Shown in pieces: positions 27,680 through 36,144 of a stretch of 64,000 nt of DNA. The stretch covers positions 1-64,000 of the forward strand of contig JAUSBL010000093.1 of assembly GCA_030658975.1 (NCBI GenBank), read 5' to 3'. How positions within the stretch are numbered: the first letter of the stretch is position 1; each line of letters starts with the position of its first letter. The notes under the pieces were generated by a model. The model worked only from the letters and a program-made list of their open reading frames with translations, searched no databases and had not been told where the DNA came from. Origin of the DNA: Candidatus Latescibacterota bacterium (GTDB lineage: Bacteria; Krumholzibacteriota; Krumholzibacteriia; LZORAL124-64-63). The position numbers and the translations under genes were made by a program.

Positions 27680-28891
27680 GTGAGGTCGAGCCGCCGGGCC
27701 CTCGCCGTTGTCGCGCTGCTGCTGGCGGCGGGCGCTGCCGCATCGGCGCAGACGGCGCTTCAGCCCGTACCCCGGACTGCGCCCGTGGCCACGCTGGCCG
27801 ACGTGCCGAGCCGGGCCCGCCTGGGCATCGTCAAGGCCCTGCAGGCCCGCGGCGCCGGCCGCGCCGAGGAGGCGGTGCAGCTGCTGCAGACGGAGCTGCG
27901 CGAGCGCCCGCAGGAGGACCACTGGCTGCTGCGTCACCATCTCGGGATGTCCCTGATGCAGGCCAAGCGGCCCGCCGAGGCCGCGGCGCAGTTCGATGCC
28001 GTTGTGGCGACCGAACCGCGCCACGCCGAGAGCTGGCTGGGTCTCGGCCAGTGCGCCTACGAGACCGGCGATTTCGCGACGGCCGGGCGCGCCCTCGACG
28101 AGGGTTTCCGCCGCAACCCGCGCAAGGATCCGTCGCTGCTGTACTTCGCGGGCGTCGCCTATCTGCAGGGGGGGCGACCGGATCTGGCTGCAGGGTTGCT
28201 GGAGCAACTCGCGGGCGGCTTCTACGGCCGCCCCCAGCTCGATGCGTTCCGCGCCCTGATCGCCGCCAGCCTGGAACTCAAGGATCCCGAGCGGGGGCGC
28301 CGCGCCGCCGACGCCATGCTGGCGGCGTACCCCGCGGATCCGGACGCCTGGCGGTTGGCCTTCCAGCAGGCGGCGGCCGTCGGCGACCACCGCCGCGCGG
28401 CGGTCGACCTGACCGTCGTCGACTACCTGCAGCCGCTGCAGGGACGTGAGCGCTTCCAGCTGGGCGACCTGTACCGCGCCGCCGGCGCGCCTTCCGAGGC
28501 GGGTCGTCACTACGAACAGGCCGTCAGCGACACCAGCGGCACCGACGACTACGAGCGGCTGGCCACGGCCTGGCTGTCGGCCCACGAGCCGCAGCGCGCG
28601 CGGGAAACGCTGAAGCTGGCGCTCGCCCGCAAGCCGACGGTGCGCTTCTGGGCCCTGCTCGGCGACCTGGAACTGGCGCAGGAACAGCACGCCGCGGCCC
28701 TCGCGGCCTTCACGGAGTCCCTGGCACTCGACCCGGATCAGGGCCGGATCCGTCTCATGGCCGGTTTCTGCGCTCTGGAGGCGGGCGATCTCGCGGCAGC
28801 CAGGGCCCACCTGGAACTGGCCGCCGTGTTTCCGGAACAGACCGCCAGCGCCACCCAGCTGCTGCAGCGGGCGACTCCGGCGCAACCGTGA
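27680..28891 (+). CDS. Exported TPR protein of the TonB2 operon
   Basis: About 403 aa with a signal peptide ('SSRRALAVVALLLAAGAAASA') and repeated TPR helices throughout ('HLGMSLMQAKRPAEAAAQFDAV', 'WLGLGQCAYETGDFATAGRALDEGF', 'ALLGDLELAQEQHAAALAAFTESLAL'). Periplasmic TPR proteins close TonB2 operons in Vibrio and Shewanella, where they assist the motor; the same role is likely here. GTG 27680 has GGAGGGG upstream and is preferred; ATG 27662 overlaps the tonB stop but lacks an SD. Converges on the next gene with a 16-bp gap. Confidence 0.8.
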   Translation: MRSSRRALAVVALLLAAGAAASAQTALQPVPRTAPVATLADVPSRARLGIVKALQARGAGRAEEAVQLLQTELRERPQEDHWLLRHHLGMSLMQAKRPAEAAAQFDAVVATEPRHAESWLGLGQCAYETGDFATAGRALDEGFRRNPRKDPSLLYFAGVAYLQGGRPDLAAGLLEQLAGGFYGRPQLDAFRALIAASLELKDPERGRRAADAMLAAYPADPDAWRLAFQQAAAVGDHRRAAVDLTVVDYLQPLQGRERFQLGDLYRAAGAPSEAGRHYEQAVSDTSGTDDYERLATAWLSAHEPQRARETLKLALARKPTVRFWALLGDLELAQEQHAAALAAFTESLALDPDQGRIRLMAGFCALEAGDLAAARAHLELAAVFPEQTASATQLLQRATPAQP

Positions 28892-28907
28892 TCGGGGCGG
28901 GTGGCCG

Positions 28908-29573
28908 CTACCTGTGCTTCTCCCGCACGTAGACCGAGCGCAACACGATGTCCTTGTCGGCGCGCGGCGGTTTGAAAGCCATCAGCACCGTGAGCTCGGT
29001 CCCGTCGGCGTTCAGTTCGTAGGACGTGGTGCGGATCTGGCCGTCCTGCCCCTCGCTGCGCACGACGATCCTGCCGCCTTCGACGACGGCCGTCTCGAAG
29101 ACCTGACCGCGGTGGGTCCAGCGTTCGCTCTTGCGGCCGTCGGTGGTGAGGGTCTGCGAGATGTCCATGGCGTCGGTCACGCCGAACTCCGGACCCTCGT
29201 GGAAGATGATCAGCCGCGAACGGCCTGCGGCGAGTTCGGGTGGCCCGCCGGCGCCGGCGGTCTTGCCCGCCTGGGCGCCGCCGAATTTGCCGCTGCGCGT
29301 GTTGCCCTGGCCGCCGCCGCCCATGCCACCGCCGCCGCCGCCCATGCCGGGCCCGCCGCCCATGCCCGGCCTGCCGCCCTTGCCGCCGGGGCGCTCGCCC
29401 ATGGTTGCAGTCTTCGGCATGAGCTTGGCGGGATCGTCGGAGCGGGCGACGTCCAGGGTCCAGGCGCCGTTGAAGCGGGAGGCGTTCGCGGCCGGCGTGT
29501 CGCCCGCCGCGAGTGCCGGCGGCAGGACCGCCAGCGCGAGGATGGCGATCAGCATCGTCTTGGTTGTCGTCAT
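28908..29573 (-). CDS. Exported protein of unknown function with Gly/Met-rich segment
   Basis: 221 aa. Signal peptide (TTTKTMLIAILALAVLPPALAAG), a 'SRFNGAWTLDVARSD' motif resembling small exported lipocalin-like proteins, a low-complexity Gly/Met stretch (PGMGGGPGMGGGGGGMGGGG), then a beta-rich half ('SQTLTTDGRKSERWTHRGQVF', 'VVRSEGQDGQIRTTSYELN') suggesting a small barrel. Function unknown. ATG 29573 has GAAGGGA upstream; the track's extra 50 codons are not signal-like. It is transcribed away from the VOC gene and converges on the TonB2 operon. Confidence 0.7.
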   Translation of the reverse strand: MTTTKTMLIAILALAVLPPALAAGDTPAANASRFNGAWTLDVARSDDPAKLMPKTATMGERPGGKGGRPGMGGGPGMGGGGGGMGGGGQGNTRSGKFGGAQAGKTAGAGGPPELAAGRSRLIIFHEGPEFGVTDAMDISQTLTTDGRKSERWTHRGQVFETAVVEGGRIVVRSEGQDGQIRTTSYELNADGTELTVLMAFKPPRADKDIVLRSVYVREKHR

Positions 29574-29677
29574 GTCCGGTCCCTTCACATGTCGTGGGGG
29601 TGCTCCATGCCATACGCGCGGGCGCGACGATTCCTGCGGCGGCAAGGATTCCTGGAGCGCCTTGGCCGTCCATCGGG

Positions 29678-29683
29678 TATGAT
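29678..29683 (+). promoter_or_regulatory. Candidate -10 element of the VOC gene
   Basis: TATGAT sits 43 bp upstream of the VOC start codon in an otherwise GC-rich region. No convincing -35 lies at 16-18 bp. Confidence 0.25.
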
Positions 29684-29725
29684 GCCCCGGTTCGCGCGAC
29701 GTCCGTCCGGGACCAGGAGGCACCC

Positions 29726-30202
29726 ATGTCCGCGACCCGTCTGCCCGCCGGTTTCCACAGCCTGACCCCGCAGCTCGCCGTCGAAGGCGCCGACCGCGCC
29801 ATCGAATATTACAAACTGGCGTTCGGGGCGGAACTGTTGCGCCGTCACGAGGGACCGGGCGGCAAGGTGGCCCACGCCCTGCTGCGCATCGGCGATTCGG
29901 TGCTGATGGTCAACGACGCGTTCCCGGAATGGGGCTCGCACGCGCCCTACGAGAATCTCTCGCCCTGCACCCTGCACCTCTACGTGGAGGACGCCGACGA
30001 GACGTTCGCGCGGGCGGTCGCCGCCGGCGCGAAGGTGACGATGCCGGTGCAGGACACGTTCTGGGGGGACCGTCACGGCGAGCTGCTCGACCCGTTCGGC
30101 CACCGCTGGGCCGTGGCCGCCTGCGTCGACGAGATGACGCCGCAGCAGCTCGAGCGCGCCGCCGAGGAGGCGATGCGGCGGATGCGGGCAGGAGACGACT
30201 AA
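29726..30202 (+). CDS. VOC-superfamily (glyoxalase / PhnB-like) protein
   Basis: 158 aa, a single vicinal-oxygen-chelate domain of the PhnB/YCII-like group: 'LTPQLAVEGADRAIEYYKLAFGAELLRR', 'LRIGDSVLMVNDAFPEWG', 'MPVQDTFWGDRHGELLDPFGHRWAVA'. The final HRW motif and the 'WGDR.G...DPFGH' signature are typical. Substrate unknown; members range from metal-dependent lyases to resistance proteins. Start ATG 29726 with AGGAGG upstream. Converges on tcdA with a 17-bp gap and no terminator seen. Confidence 0.88.
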   Translation: MSATRLPAGFHSLTPQLAVEGADRAIEYYKLAFGAELLRRHEGPGGKVAHALLRIGDSVLMVNDAFPEWGSHAPYENLSPCTLHLYVEDADETFARAVAAGAKVTMPVQDTFWGDRHGELLDPFGHRWAVAACVDEMTPQQLERAAEEAMRRMRAGDD

Positions 30203-30219
30203 CCGGGACGCCTGGAAGA

Positions 30220-30981
30220 TCAGTCGCCGGCCGTCTGCCCCGCGACGAGGTCCAGCACCAGCGAAGCCAGCGCGTACCCGAAGATCCCCGGCATCGCGAT
30301 CCCGCTCGGCAACCGGTTGCGGATCCGTCCCCGCTCGTAACGCGGGTCGTCCGCGTCGGGCGCCAGCGCGTCGGCCGGTTCCTCCTCCGACCACACGCAG
30401 GGGATGGGCGCGGTCACCCCGCGCCGCCGCAGGTATTTCCGCACCCTTCCGGCCAGCGGGCAGCGCCGACTCGCCCAGAGATCCCCCGACCTCACGAACG
30501 ACACGTCGGTGCGACCGGCCGCGCCCATGCTGCTGGCCACCGGGATGCCGCGCGCGACGCACGCCGCCAGCAACTCGACCTTCGGGTTGAGCGCGTCGAT
30601 GGCGTCGACCACGCACGACGGCGGCGGCGCGAGCAGCGTGTCCGCGGTGTCCGCGTGGAAGAACGCCTCCACCCCGTCCACGCCGGTGTCCGGGCAGGTG
30701 CGCCGCAGGTAATCACCGACGACCGCGACCTTCGGACGGCCGATGTCCTCGACGGTCGCGCACGGGCTGCGGTTCAGCGACGACGCCGTCACCGGATCGA
30801 AGTCGATCAGGACAAGCCGGCCGATCCCGCTGCGCGCCAGCGCCAGCGCGGCGTGCGCGCCCACGCCGCCCAGCCCGCAGACGACGATCGTCGCGGCGCG
30901 GATGGACGCGAAGCCGGCGTCGCCGTAGAGGTCGACGGTGCGCGTGAAGCGCTCAGGGCAGCCGGAAGAGCTCACGGGCAT
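30220..30981 (-). CDS. tcdA: tRNA threonylcarbamoyladenosine dehydratase TcdA
   Basis: 253 aa E1-like adenylating enzyme that cyclises t6A to ct6A at tRNA position 37. It starts 'RFTRTVDLYGDAGF', as in YgdL/CsdL, then the nucleotide-binding 'VVCGLGGVGAHAALALARSGIG', 'LIDFDPVTASSLNRS', 'VVDAIDALNPKVELLAAC', and a conserved C-terminal 'GIFGYALASLVLDLVAG'. Full length. Its first 29 nt overlap the end of the upstream tatD-like gene on the same strand, so the two are co-transcribed. Confidence 0.9.
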   Translation of the reverse strand: MPVSSSGCPERFTRTVDLYGDAGFASIRAATIVVCGLGGVGAHAALALARSGIGRLVLIDFDPVTASSLNRSPCATVEDIGRPKVAVVGDYLRRTCPDTGVDGVEAFFHADTADTLLAPPPSCVVDAIDALNPKVELLAACVARGIPVASSMGAAGRTDVSFVRSGDLWASRRCPLAGRVRKYLRRRGVTAPIPCVWSEEEPADALAPDADDPRYERGRIRNRLPSGIAMPGIFGYALASLVLDLVAGQTAGD

Positions 30982-31717
30982 TCTCCGTGGTGAGGGCGGC
31001 GACGGCGTCGGCCGTCAGACCGCGCAGTTCTGCCAGGGCGAGGCAGACCTCGCGCACGTGCCGCGGTTCGCAGGCGCCGGCTGGCACGTCCTGCAAGCCG
31101 ATGGACGGGGCGTCGGTCTCCAGCACGATGCGTTCCTGCGGCGCCGTCGCGGCTGCGCGCCGCGCCCGCGCGTCCGTCCGCGTGACAGCGCCGCCGAACC
31201 CCAGGTGCAGGCCGAGGTCCAGGTAGCGGCGGGCCAGTTCCGGCCCGCGCGAGAAGGCGTGCACGACGCCGCGCACCGGTGCGCCTCCGTAGACTTCTTG
31301 CAGCAACGGCACCAGGTGCTCGGCGGCGCCGCGATCGTGCAGGATCACCGGCAGGTCGAGTTCCCGCGCCAGGCGCAACTGCGGGCGCAGGATCTCGACC
31401 TGCCGCTCCATGCCCGGCCCGTCGATCTTCGCGTCGAGCCCGATCTCTCCGACGGCGACCGCGCCGCAGGCGAGCAGGCGCGCGCGCAGGTCGTCGAGGT
31501 CCAGGGCGCGGTCCGCGACCCACGGGTGCAGGCCCAGCGCCGGATGCACGCCGGGGTGCGCCGCGGCGAGCGCCGCGACCGCGTCCCACGATCCCGGATC
31601 GTAGGCCGGCGCCACGATGTCGCTGACGCCCGCCGCGCGGGCGCGCGCCAGCACGCCGTCGATGTCGCCGGCCAGCGGCGCGGCGTCCAGGTGCGCGTGT
31701 GTTTCGATGAGCCGCAT
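30953..31717 (-). CDS. tatD: TatD-family metal-dependent deoxyribonuclease
   Basis: 254 aa TIM-barrel hydrolase. Metal ligands in order: ETHAHLD, the bridging Glu in AVGEIGLDAK, 'PVILHDRGA', 'VVHAFSRGPE', and the Asp in LETDAPSIG. Family members are 3'-5' DNases in repair and DNA quality control. Full length. It overlaps tcdA by 29 nt and lies 40 bp downstream of the helicase gene on the same strand, so all three may form one unit. Confidence 0.9.
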   Translation of the reverse strand: MRLIETHAHLDAAPLAGDIDGVLARARAAGVSDIVAPAYDPGSWDAVAALAAAHPGVHPALGLHPWVADRALDLDDLRARLLACGAVAVGEIGLDAKIDGPGMERQVEILRPQLRLARELDLPVILHDRGAAEHLVPLLQEVYGGAPVRGVVHAFSRGPELARRYLDLGLHLGFGGAVTRTDARARRAAATAPQERIVLETDAPSIGLQDVPAGACEPRHVREVCLALAELRGLTADAVAALTTENARELFRLP

Positions 31718-31757
31718 GGCGCGATCATGCCCGAGTTGCCGCCTTCCGTCCAGCCCG

Positions 31758-33620
31758 TCAGACCCGCAGGCCGGCTTCGGCGAGGAAGCGGCTGGGCGAC
31801 TTCCTGGTGCAGACGATCTCCAGACGGTGGCGGGCGCGGGTCAAAGCGACGTAGAAGAGGCGGCGTTCGGCCTCGACACCGGCTTCGAGCCCGCCCTCGC
31901 GCCCGGCGTGGGAGTGGGGGATCTGGCCGCGGTCGACGCCGTAGAGGACGACCCGGTCCCACTCGCGGCCCTTGGCGGCGTGGATGGTCGCCAGTTCGCA
32001 GATCCCGGCCGGATCGAGGCCCGCCTCCGCGCAGGCCCGCGCCACTTCGCCCAGCAGGGCCGAGGTGCGCGCCAGCACGGTGGTCGTGCCGGGGAAGTCT
32101 TCCCGCAGCAGTTCGACGACGCGCCGCGCGCCGGCGGCGCGGTCGACCAGCGCGTGGACGCGGATCCGGCCGCGGTGCGGCGCGCCGGGGCGCAGCGGCT
32201 TGCGGAAGCGGCGGCGGTTGTGCCGGATCAGGCGGCGCGAGGCGACGGTGATGCGCCGGCCGCAGCGGTAGTTCCTGATCAGCGGGTGACGCTCGAGGTC
32301 GGGGTAGACCTGGTCCAGCTCGATCACCCGCTCCACCGAGGCGCGCCGCCAGGCGTAGATGCACTGGTCCTCGTCGCCGACGCAGAACAGGGAGTCCTGC
32401 GGGGCGGCCAGCAGCCCGACCAGCAGCGCCTGCGCGGGCTCGATGTCCTGGTACTCGTCCACCAGGACGTGGTCGAAGCGCGCCTGCCAGCGGCGGCGGA
32501 CGTCGGCGTCGCACTGCAGCAGCGCCACGGCGCCGGCGACCAGGTCGTCGAAGTCGAGACGGCCCCGCTCGTCCAGGTGGAGCTGGTAGAGGTCGTAGAG
32601 GCGCGCCGCGGTGCGCGTGCGGGCGTCGCCTCCCGACGCCTGCGCCAGAGCCGTCTGCGGGCCGATCATCGCCGACAGCTTGAAGGCGCTGACGGCGTTG
32701 CGCGCCGCGGTCACGTCCAGCGCGACGCCGTCGGCTTCCGCGTCGCGGGCGAGTTCGGCGAACCGTTTCCACGTCCCGTCGTCGACCTCGCCGATCCCCG
32801 CGCGCGTGCGCCCTTCCTGCTTCAGCAGCGCCAGGCCCAGCCCGTGGAAGCTGCGCACCGCGACGCCGGTCACGCCGGCGCGCTCCAGCCGCGCTGCGAT
32901 CTCGAGCTTGGCGTCGCGGTTGAACGTCGTGCAGAGGATGCGCCCCGGCGCGGCGCCGCGGTGGAGCAGCTCCTTGACCCGCTCGACCAGCACGCTGGTC
33001 TTGCCGCTGCCCGCAGGCGCGATGACCTGCACCACGCCCGTGCCGGCGCGCACCGCCCGGCACTGCTGCGGGTCGAGGGAGAGGGGGCGCGGCGGGGGCT
33101 GGCCGGGAGGCGGCCCGGCGCCGCGGCCGACGACGCGGTCCACCAGGCGCGACAGCCGGCCGCGACGGTGGTCCCGCCGGATGACGCTTCCGCTGACGGG
33201 CGCCGCGTCTGGTGCGTCATCCTGCGCGATGAGCCAGCGCAGGCGCTCCAGCGTCCAGGGGTGACGCCAGTCGGGATCGACGAACGCGTCCGGCTCGAGG
33301 GATTCCAGGTCGCGACCGGCGTGGATCAGCAGGCGGCAACCGCGGCGCTGCGCAGGCGCGGCGAGGGTGCCGTAGATCAGTTGCAGGTCGTCGACCGAGT
33401 CGCAGGTGACGTCGAGCACGACGACCCGTTCTTGGCGGGAGAAGATCGCCAGCAGCCGGGCGGTCGGATTGGTCAGGGAACGGCGGGTTCCGCGGGGACG
33501 GGCCGAGAGGACGGCGCGGCGCCACTTCTCGTATCCCAACACGTGCCAGCCTTCCCTCGCCAGCCGGGCGGGGTCGGGGCGCGAAGTCGTCCAGGCCAGT
33601 CCCGGGGATTGATGCTGCAA
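31758..33620 (-). CDS. UvrD/Rep-family superfamily 1 helicase with unusual N-terminal extension
   Basis: 620 aa ATP-dependent 3'-5' helicase. Motifs: 'LDPQQCRAV' (Q), Walker A APAGSGKTSVLVERV, Walker B VDEYQDIEPAQ, motif III VGDEDQCIYAWRRA, 'IRNYRCGRRI' (IV), 'TIHAAKGREW' (V), 'FYVALTRARHRL' (VI). The first ~180 residues before the Q motif ('EKWRRAVLSARPRGTRRSL', 'RRGCRLLIHAGRDLESLEPD') match no domain I know, and the protein is shorter than UvrD (about 720), with reduced 1B/2B insertions. The annotated start is a TTG; an internal GTG may be the real one. Confidence 0.85.
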   Translation of the reverse strand: MQHQSPGLAWTTSRPDPARLAREGWHVLGYEKWRRAVLSARPRGTRRSLTNPTARLLAIFSRQERVVVLDVTCDSVDDLQLIYGTLAAPAQRRGCRLLIHAGRDLESLEPDAFVDPDWRHPWTLERLRWLIAQDDAPDAAPVSGSVIRRDHRRGRLSRLVDRVVGRGAGPPPGQPPPRPLSLDPQQCRAVRAGTGVVQVIAPAGSGKTSVLVERVKELLHRGAAPGRILCTTFNRDAKLEIAARLERAGVTGVAVRSFHGLGLALLKQEGRTRAGIGEVDDGTWKRFAELARDAEADGVALDVTAARNAVSAFKLSAMIGPQTALAQASGGDARTRTAARLYDLYQLHLDERGRLDFDDLVAGAVALLQCDADVRRRWQARFDHVLVDEYQDIEPAQALLVGLLAAPQDSLFCVGDEDQCIYAWRRASVERVIELDQVYPDLERHPLIRNYRCGRRITVASRRLIRHNRRRFRKPLRPGAPHRGRIRVHALVDRAAGARRVVELLREDFPGTTTVLARTSALLGEVARACAEAGLDPAGICELATIHAAKGREWDRVVLYGVDRGQIPHSHAGREGGLEAGVEAERRLFYVALTRARHRLEIVCTRKSPSRFLAEAGLRV

Positions 33621-33749
33621 CTGTTTGCCTTTGCGAAGGATCCGGCGTTCGACGCCAACGCGTCAGGGTCGTTCCAGGTGCCCGTCGCCCCGCCGGGATT
33701 TTCGGCCTAGCATCAGGCCGTCATCCCCAGCCCGATGATCTTGTCGATT

Positions 33750-33758
33750 TGCTATAAT
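33750..33758 (+). promoter_or_regulatory. Extended -10 promoter of the LamG surface-protein gene
   Basis: TGCTATAAT is a perfect extended -10 (TGn-TATAAT) with no -35, lying 37 bp upstream of the ATG at 33796. It supports the ATG over the GTG at 33766, which would fall at the transcription start. Confidence 0.6.
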
Positions 33759-33795
33759 CAATACGGTGTCGGACTCCCATCCTGCGAGGTGCCCC

Positions 33796-35547
33796 ATGCC
33801 CGCTGACAAGCGCCGTGCCGGCCGGATGCTGGCCATCACGATCCTGGTCACCTTGTGCGCCGCCGCCGGACCGGCCAGCGGCTTCATCGTGGCACATTGG
33901 CGATTCGACGAGCCGGTTGGTGCAACCGTCACGGTCGACGAGACCGGCGGTTTCCACGGTGCGGCGGTCGGCGATGCGTCGTTCGGCGCCCCGGGCATGG
34001 CCGGCGGCGCGCTCGCCCTCGGCTTCGGCGGCGGCGGCGCCATCGACATGGGCGACGTGCTGGCCTTCGACGACGAGGATTTCTCGCTCGTGATGTGGGT
34101 GAAGACCCTGCCGGGCGCGACGGGCGTGATGTACCCGGTGAGCAAGCACGCCTCGGGCTACGGCGGCTACCTGGTCGGCATGAACACCGACGGCGTCTAC
34201 GGCGCGCCGGGCAAGGCCTGGTTCTACGATATCGGCGCGCCCGGCCAGCAGGCCTTCTCGACCACCGACGTCAACGACGGGCAGTGGCACCAGATCGCCT
34301 GTGTGTACCGGCAAGGCGGGCTGCTGGGCATCTGCGTCGACGGCATGCCGTTCGAAGACCTCATCACGGGGCCGATGAACCCCGTGACCGCCGCGAAGTT
34401 CGTGGTCGGCGGTTACGACATCGGCGGCGCGGTCCACGCCGGGTTCCAGGGCTGGATCGACGACGTCCAGGTCTACGACCACGCGCTCAAGCCCCACCAG
34501 ATCGTTTACCTCTTCGCGCACCCGTCGTACGTCTACATCGACGAGATCCTGCCCGTCACCGCCGGCCTGCGGCTCTGGCTGCGGGCCGACGAAGCCGGCG
34601 CCGGCGGCGATCAGCAGCCCGTCGCGATCTGGGCCGACCGCTCGGGGCAGGCCCTGCACGTCGCGCAGTCCGACCCCGCGGCGCAGCCGCGCTACGTCGC
34701 GCGGGCGCTGGGCTGGAACCCGGCGGTCCGCTTCGACGGGAACGACTTCCTGATCCGCGAGGGCGTCGCCGGCTCGTCCCTGACGTCGGCGGACGCGGCG
34801 ACGGTGTACGTCATGGCGCGGCAGGACGGCACGGACCTCTACAACACGGTCCTGGGCTGGGGCTCCGGCGACCACCGGCTCTTCGTGCACTACACGTGGG
34901 ACGGCTGGCTGATCTTCCAGCACGGGCCGCCCAGCGGGCCCGGCGGCGCCGGGTCCTGGCTACCGCCGGCGGGTTGGAGTGACGCCATCCATCTGGTCGA
35001 GCTCAAACGCGAGTCCGGTCTCTTCTCGTGCATGATCGACGGCGTGAACCAGGGCGACCAGGGCACGCTCGGCACGCCGAACCTGGCGTCGGTCCGGTCG
35101 CTGCTGATCGGTTCGGACGTCTACCGTACCAACGACATGACCGGCGACGTCTTCGAGATCCTGGTCTACGACCGCGCCCTTTCGCCGGCGGAGCGCGCCG
35201 CGGTGCGGGACTACTTCCAGCAGCGGTACTACGGGGCGGGGGGCATGGTTGGCGTGGGGAACGCGCCGCGACTGCAGCCGGCGCTCGCGGTCGCCCCCAA
35301 CCCGTTCAACCCGCGCACGGTCGTTTCCTTCGAACTGTCGGAGGCGGGAGAGGTCGCCGTCGCGGTCCACGACGTCCAGGGCCGGCTGGTGCGACAGCTG
35401 GCGTCCGGCCGCTACGCGACGGGACGGCACGAGCTCGTCTGGGATGGTCGCAACGAGCGGGGGCGGGCTGCAGGCGCTGGCGTCTACCTGGTGCGGCTGT
35501 CCGCGCCGCAGGGCGACGCCGTGACGCGCGTCGTGCTCATCAAGTAG
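33796..35547 (+). CDS. Secreted LamG/concanavalin-like protein with FlgD-like C-terminal tail
   Basis: 583 aa. Signal peptide ('RRAGRMLAITILVTLCAAAGPASG'), then two jelly-roll (LamG/laminin-G-like) domains: about 25-250 ('IVAHWRFDEPVGATVTVDET', 'GQWHQIACVYRQGG', 'GWIDDVQVYDHAL') and about 260-490 ('LRLWLRADEAGAGGDQQPV', 'EILVYDRALSPAERAAVRDYF'). It ends in the FlgD-like tail (VAPNPFNPRTVVSFEL ... AGVYLVRL), a type IX-like sorting signal. Probably a surface glycan-binding or adhesion protein. The last 8 nt overlap the end of convergent vapC. Confidence 0.85.
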   Translation: MPADKRRAGRMLAITILVTLCAAAGPASGFIVAHWRFDEPVGATVTVDETGGFHGAAVGDASFGAPGMAGGALALGFGGGGAIDMGDVLAFDDEDFSLVMWVKTLPGATGVMYPVSKHASGYGGYLVGMNTDGVYGAPGKAWFYDIGAPGQQAFSTTDVNDGQWHQIACVYRQGGLLGICVDGMPFEDLITGPMNPVTAAKFVVGGYDIGGAVHAGFQGWIDDVQVYDHALKPHQIVYLFAHPSYVYIDEILPVTAGLRLWLRADEAGAGGDQQPVAIWADRSGQALHVAQSDPAAQPRYVARALGWNPAVRFDGNDFLIREGVAGSSLTSADAATVYVMARQDGTDLYNTVLGWGSGDHRLFVHYTWDGWLIFQHGPPSGPGGAGSWLPPAGWSDAIHLVELKRESGLFSCMIDGVNQGDQGTLGTPNLASVRSLLIGSDVYRTNDMTGDVFEILVYDRALSPAERAAVRDYFQQRYYGAGGMVGVGNAPRLQPALAVAPNPFNPRTVVSFELSEAGEVAVAVHDVQGRLVRQLASGRYATGRHELVWDGRNERGRAAGAGVYLVRLSAPQGDAVTRVVLIK

Positions 35548-35920
35548 CTCGCGGGTCCGACGCCGAGCCGTCCAAACCCAGATCCGCAGCCGCGCGCGCC
35601 AGCGCGCGGTCGCGCGTCCAAAGACGGCAGCCCGTCAGCAGCGCCGCGGCCAACAAATGCGCGTCGATCCAGCCGAGGCCGCGGCCGTGCAACCCCCGGC
35701 GCTCGACCAGTGCCAGGGTCTCACGATCGTCGGCCGTCGCGGCGACCGGAAGCGCCTTCAGCAACGCGAGCGTTTCGTCGCGCCGCCTCAGCCCGCCGCA
35801 CGCCAGTTCCCCGAACACGCACGGATGCATCAGCACGGCGCCGTCTTCGAGCAGGCCCGCGAGCGCGGGATCGTGACGCCGCAGGTGGTCGATCCAGACG
35901 GAGGTGTCGACCAGGGTCAC
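35540..35920 (-). CDS. vapC: PIN-domain ribonuclease toxin VapC
   Basis: 126 aa. PIN-fold acidic residues: Asp5 in VDTSVWID, Glu in FGELACGG, Asp in GWIDAHLLAAAL, and Asp in TRDRALARAA. VapC toxins cleave tRNA or rRNA when their antitoxin is degraded. It overlaps the vapB stop by 4 nt and converges, with an 8-nt overlap, on the LamG gene. Confidence 0.92.
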   Translation of the reverse strand: MTLVDTSVWIDHLRRHDPALAGLLEDGAVLMHPCVFGELACGGLRRRDETLALLKALPVAATADDRETLALVERRGLHGRGLGWIDAHLLAAALLTGCRLWTRDRALARAAADLGLDGSASDPRAT

Positions 35921-36144
35921 GATCGTCCTGCCCGGTCGTCCGGATCCGGTTCGGGGGAGGCGCGGCGCCTGGGCGTCTGTGCGAGCGACGGATCGCTGCC
36001 GCCGAGCCGCGCCAGACGGCGCGCGCTCTCGCGAGCGATCAGGGCCTCCAGCCCCATGCGGACCAGTGAGGTCTTCTCTGTCTCACCGGTCAGCCGGGTG
36101 GCCTGTTCCAGCAGCCGATCGTCGATGTTCAGGGTCGTTCTCAT
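35917..36144 (-). CDS. vapB: VapB-type antitoxin
   Basis: 75 aa with an N-terminal ribbon-helix-helix DNA-binding arm (MRTTLNIDDRLLEQATRLTGE) and a charged C-terminal tail to bind VapC. The 'RTTLNIDD..L..A' start is typical of VapB partners of PIN toxins. ATG 36144 begins the family sequence; ATG 36150 adds two residues. The promoter predicts transcription starting about at 36145, so the mRNA may be leaderless. The longer ORF-track form would start upstream of that promoter. Confidence 0.88.
   Translation of the reverse strand: MRTTLNIDDRLLEQATRLTGETEKTSLVRMGLEALIARESARRLARLGGSDPSLAQTPRRRASPEPDPDDRAGRS

Noticed and set aside
33704-33721. CGGCCT-AGCATC-AGGCCG hairpin upstream of the LamG gene
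   Set aside because: Only six base pairs, no T-tract, and it lies between divergent genes where no terminator is needed.
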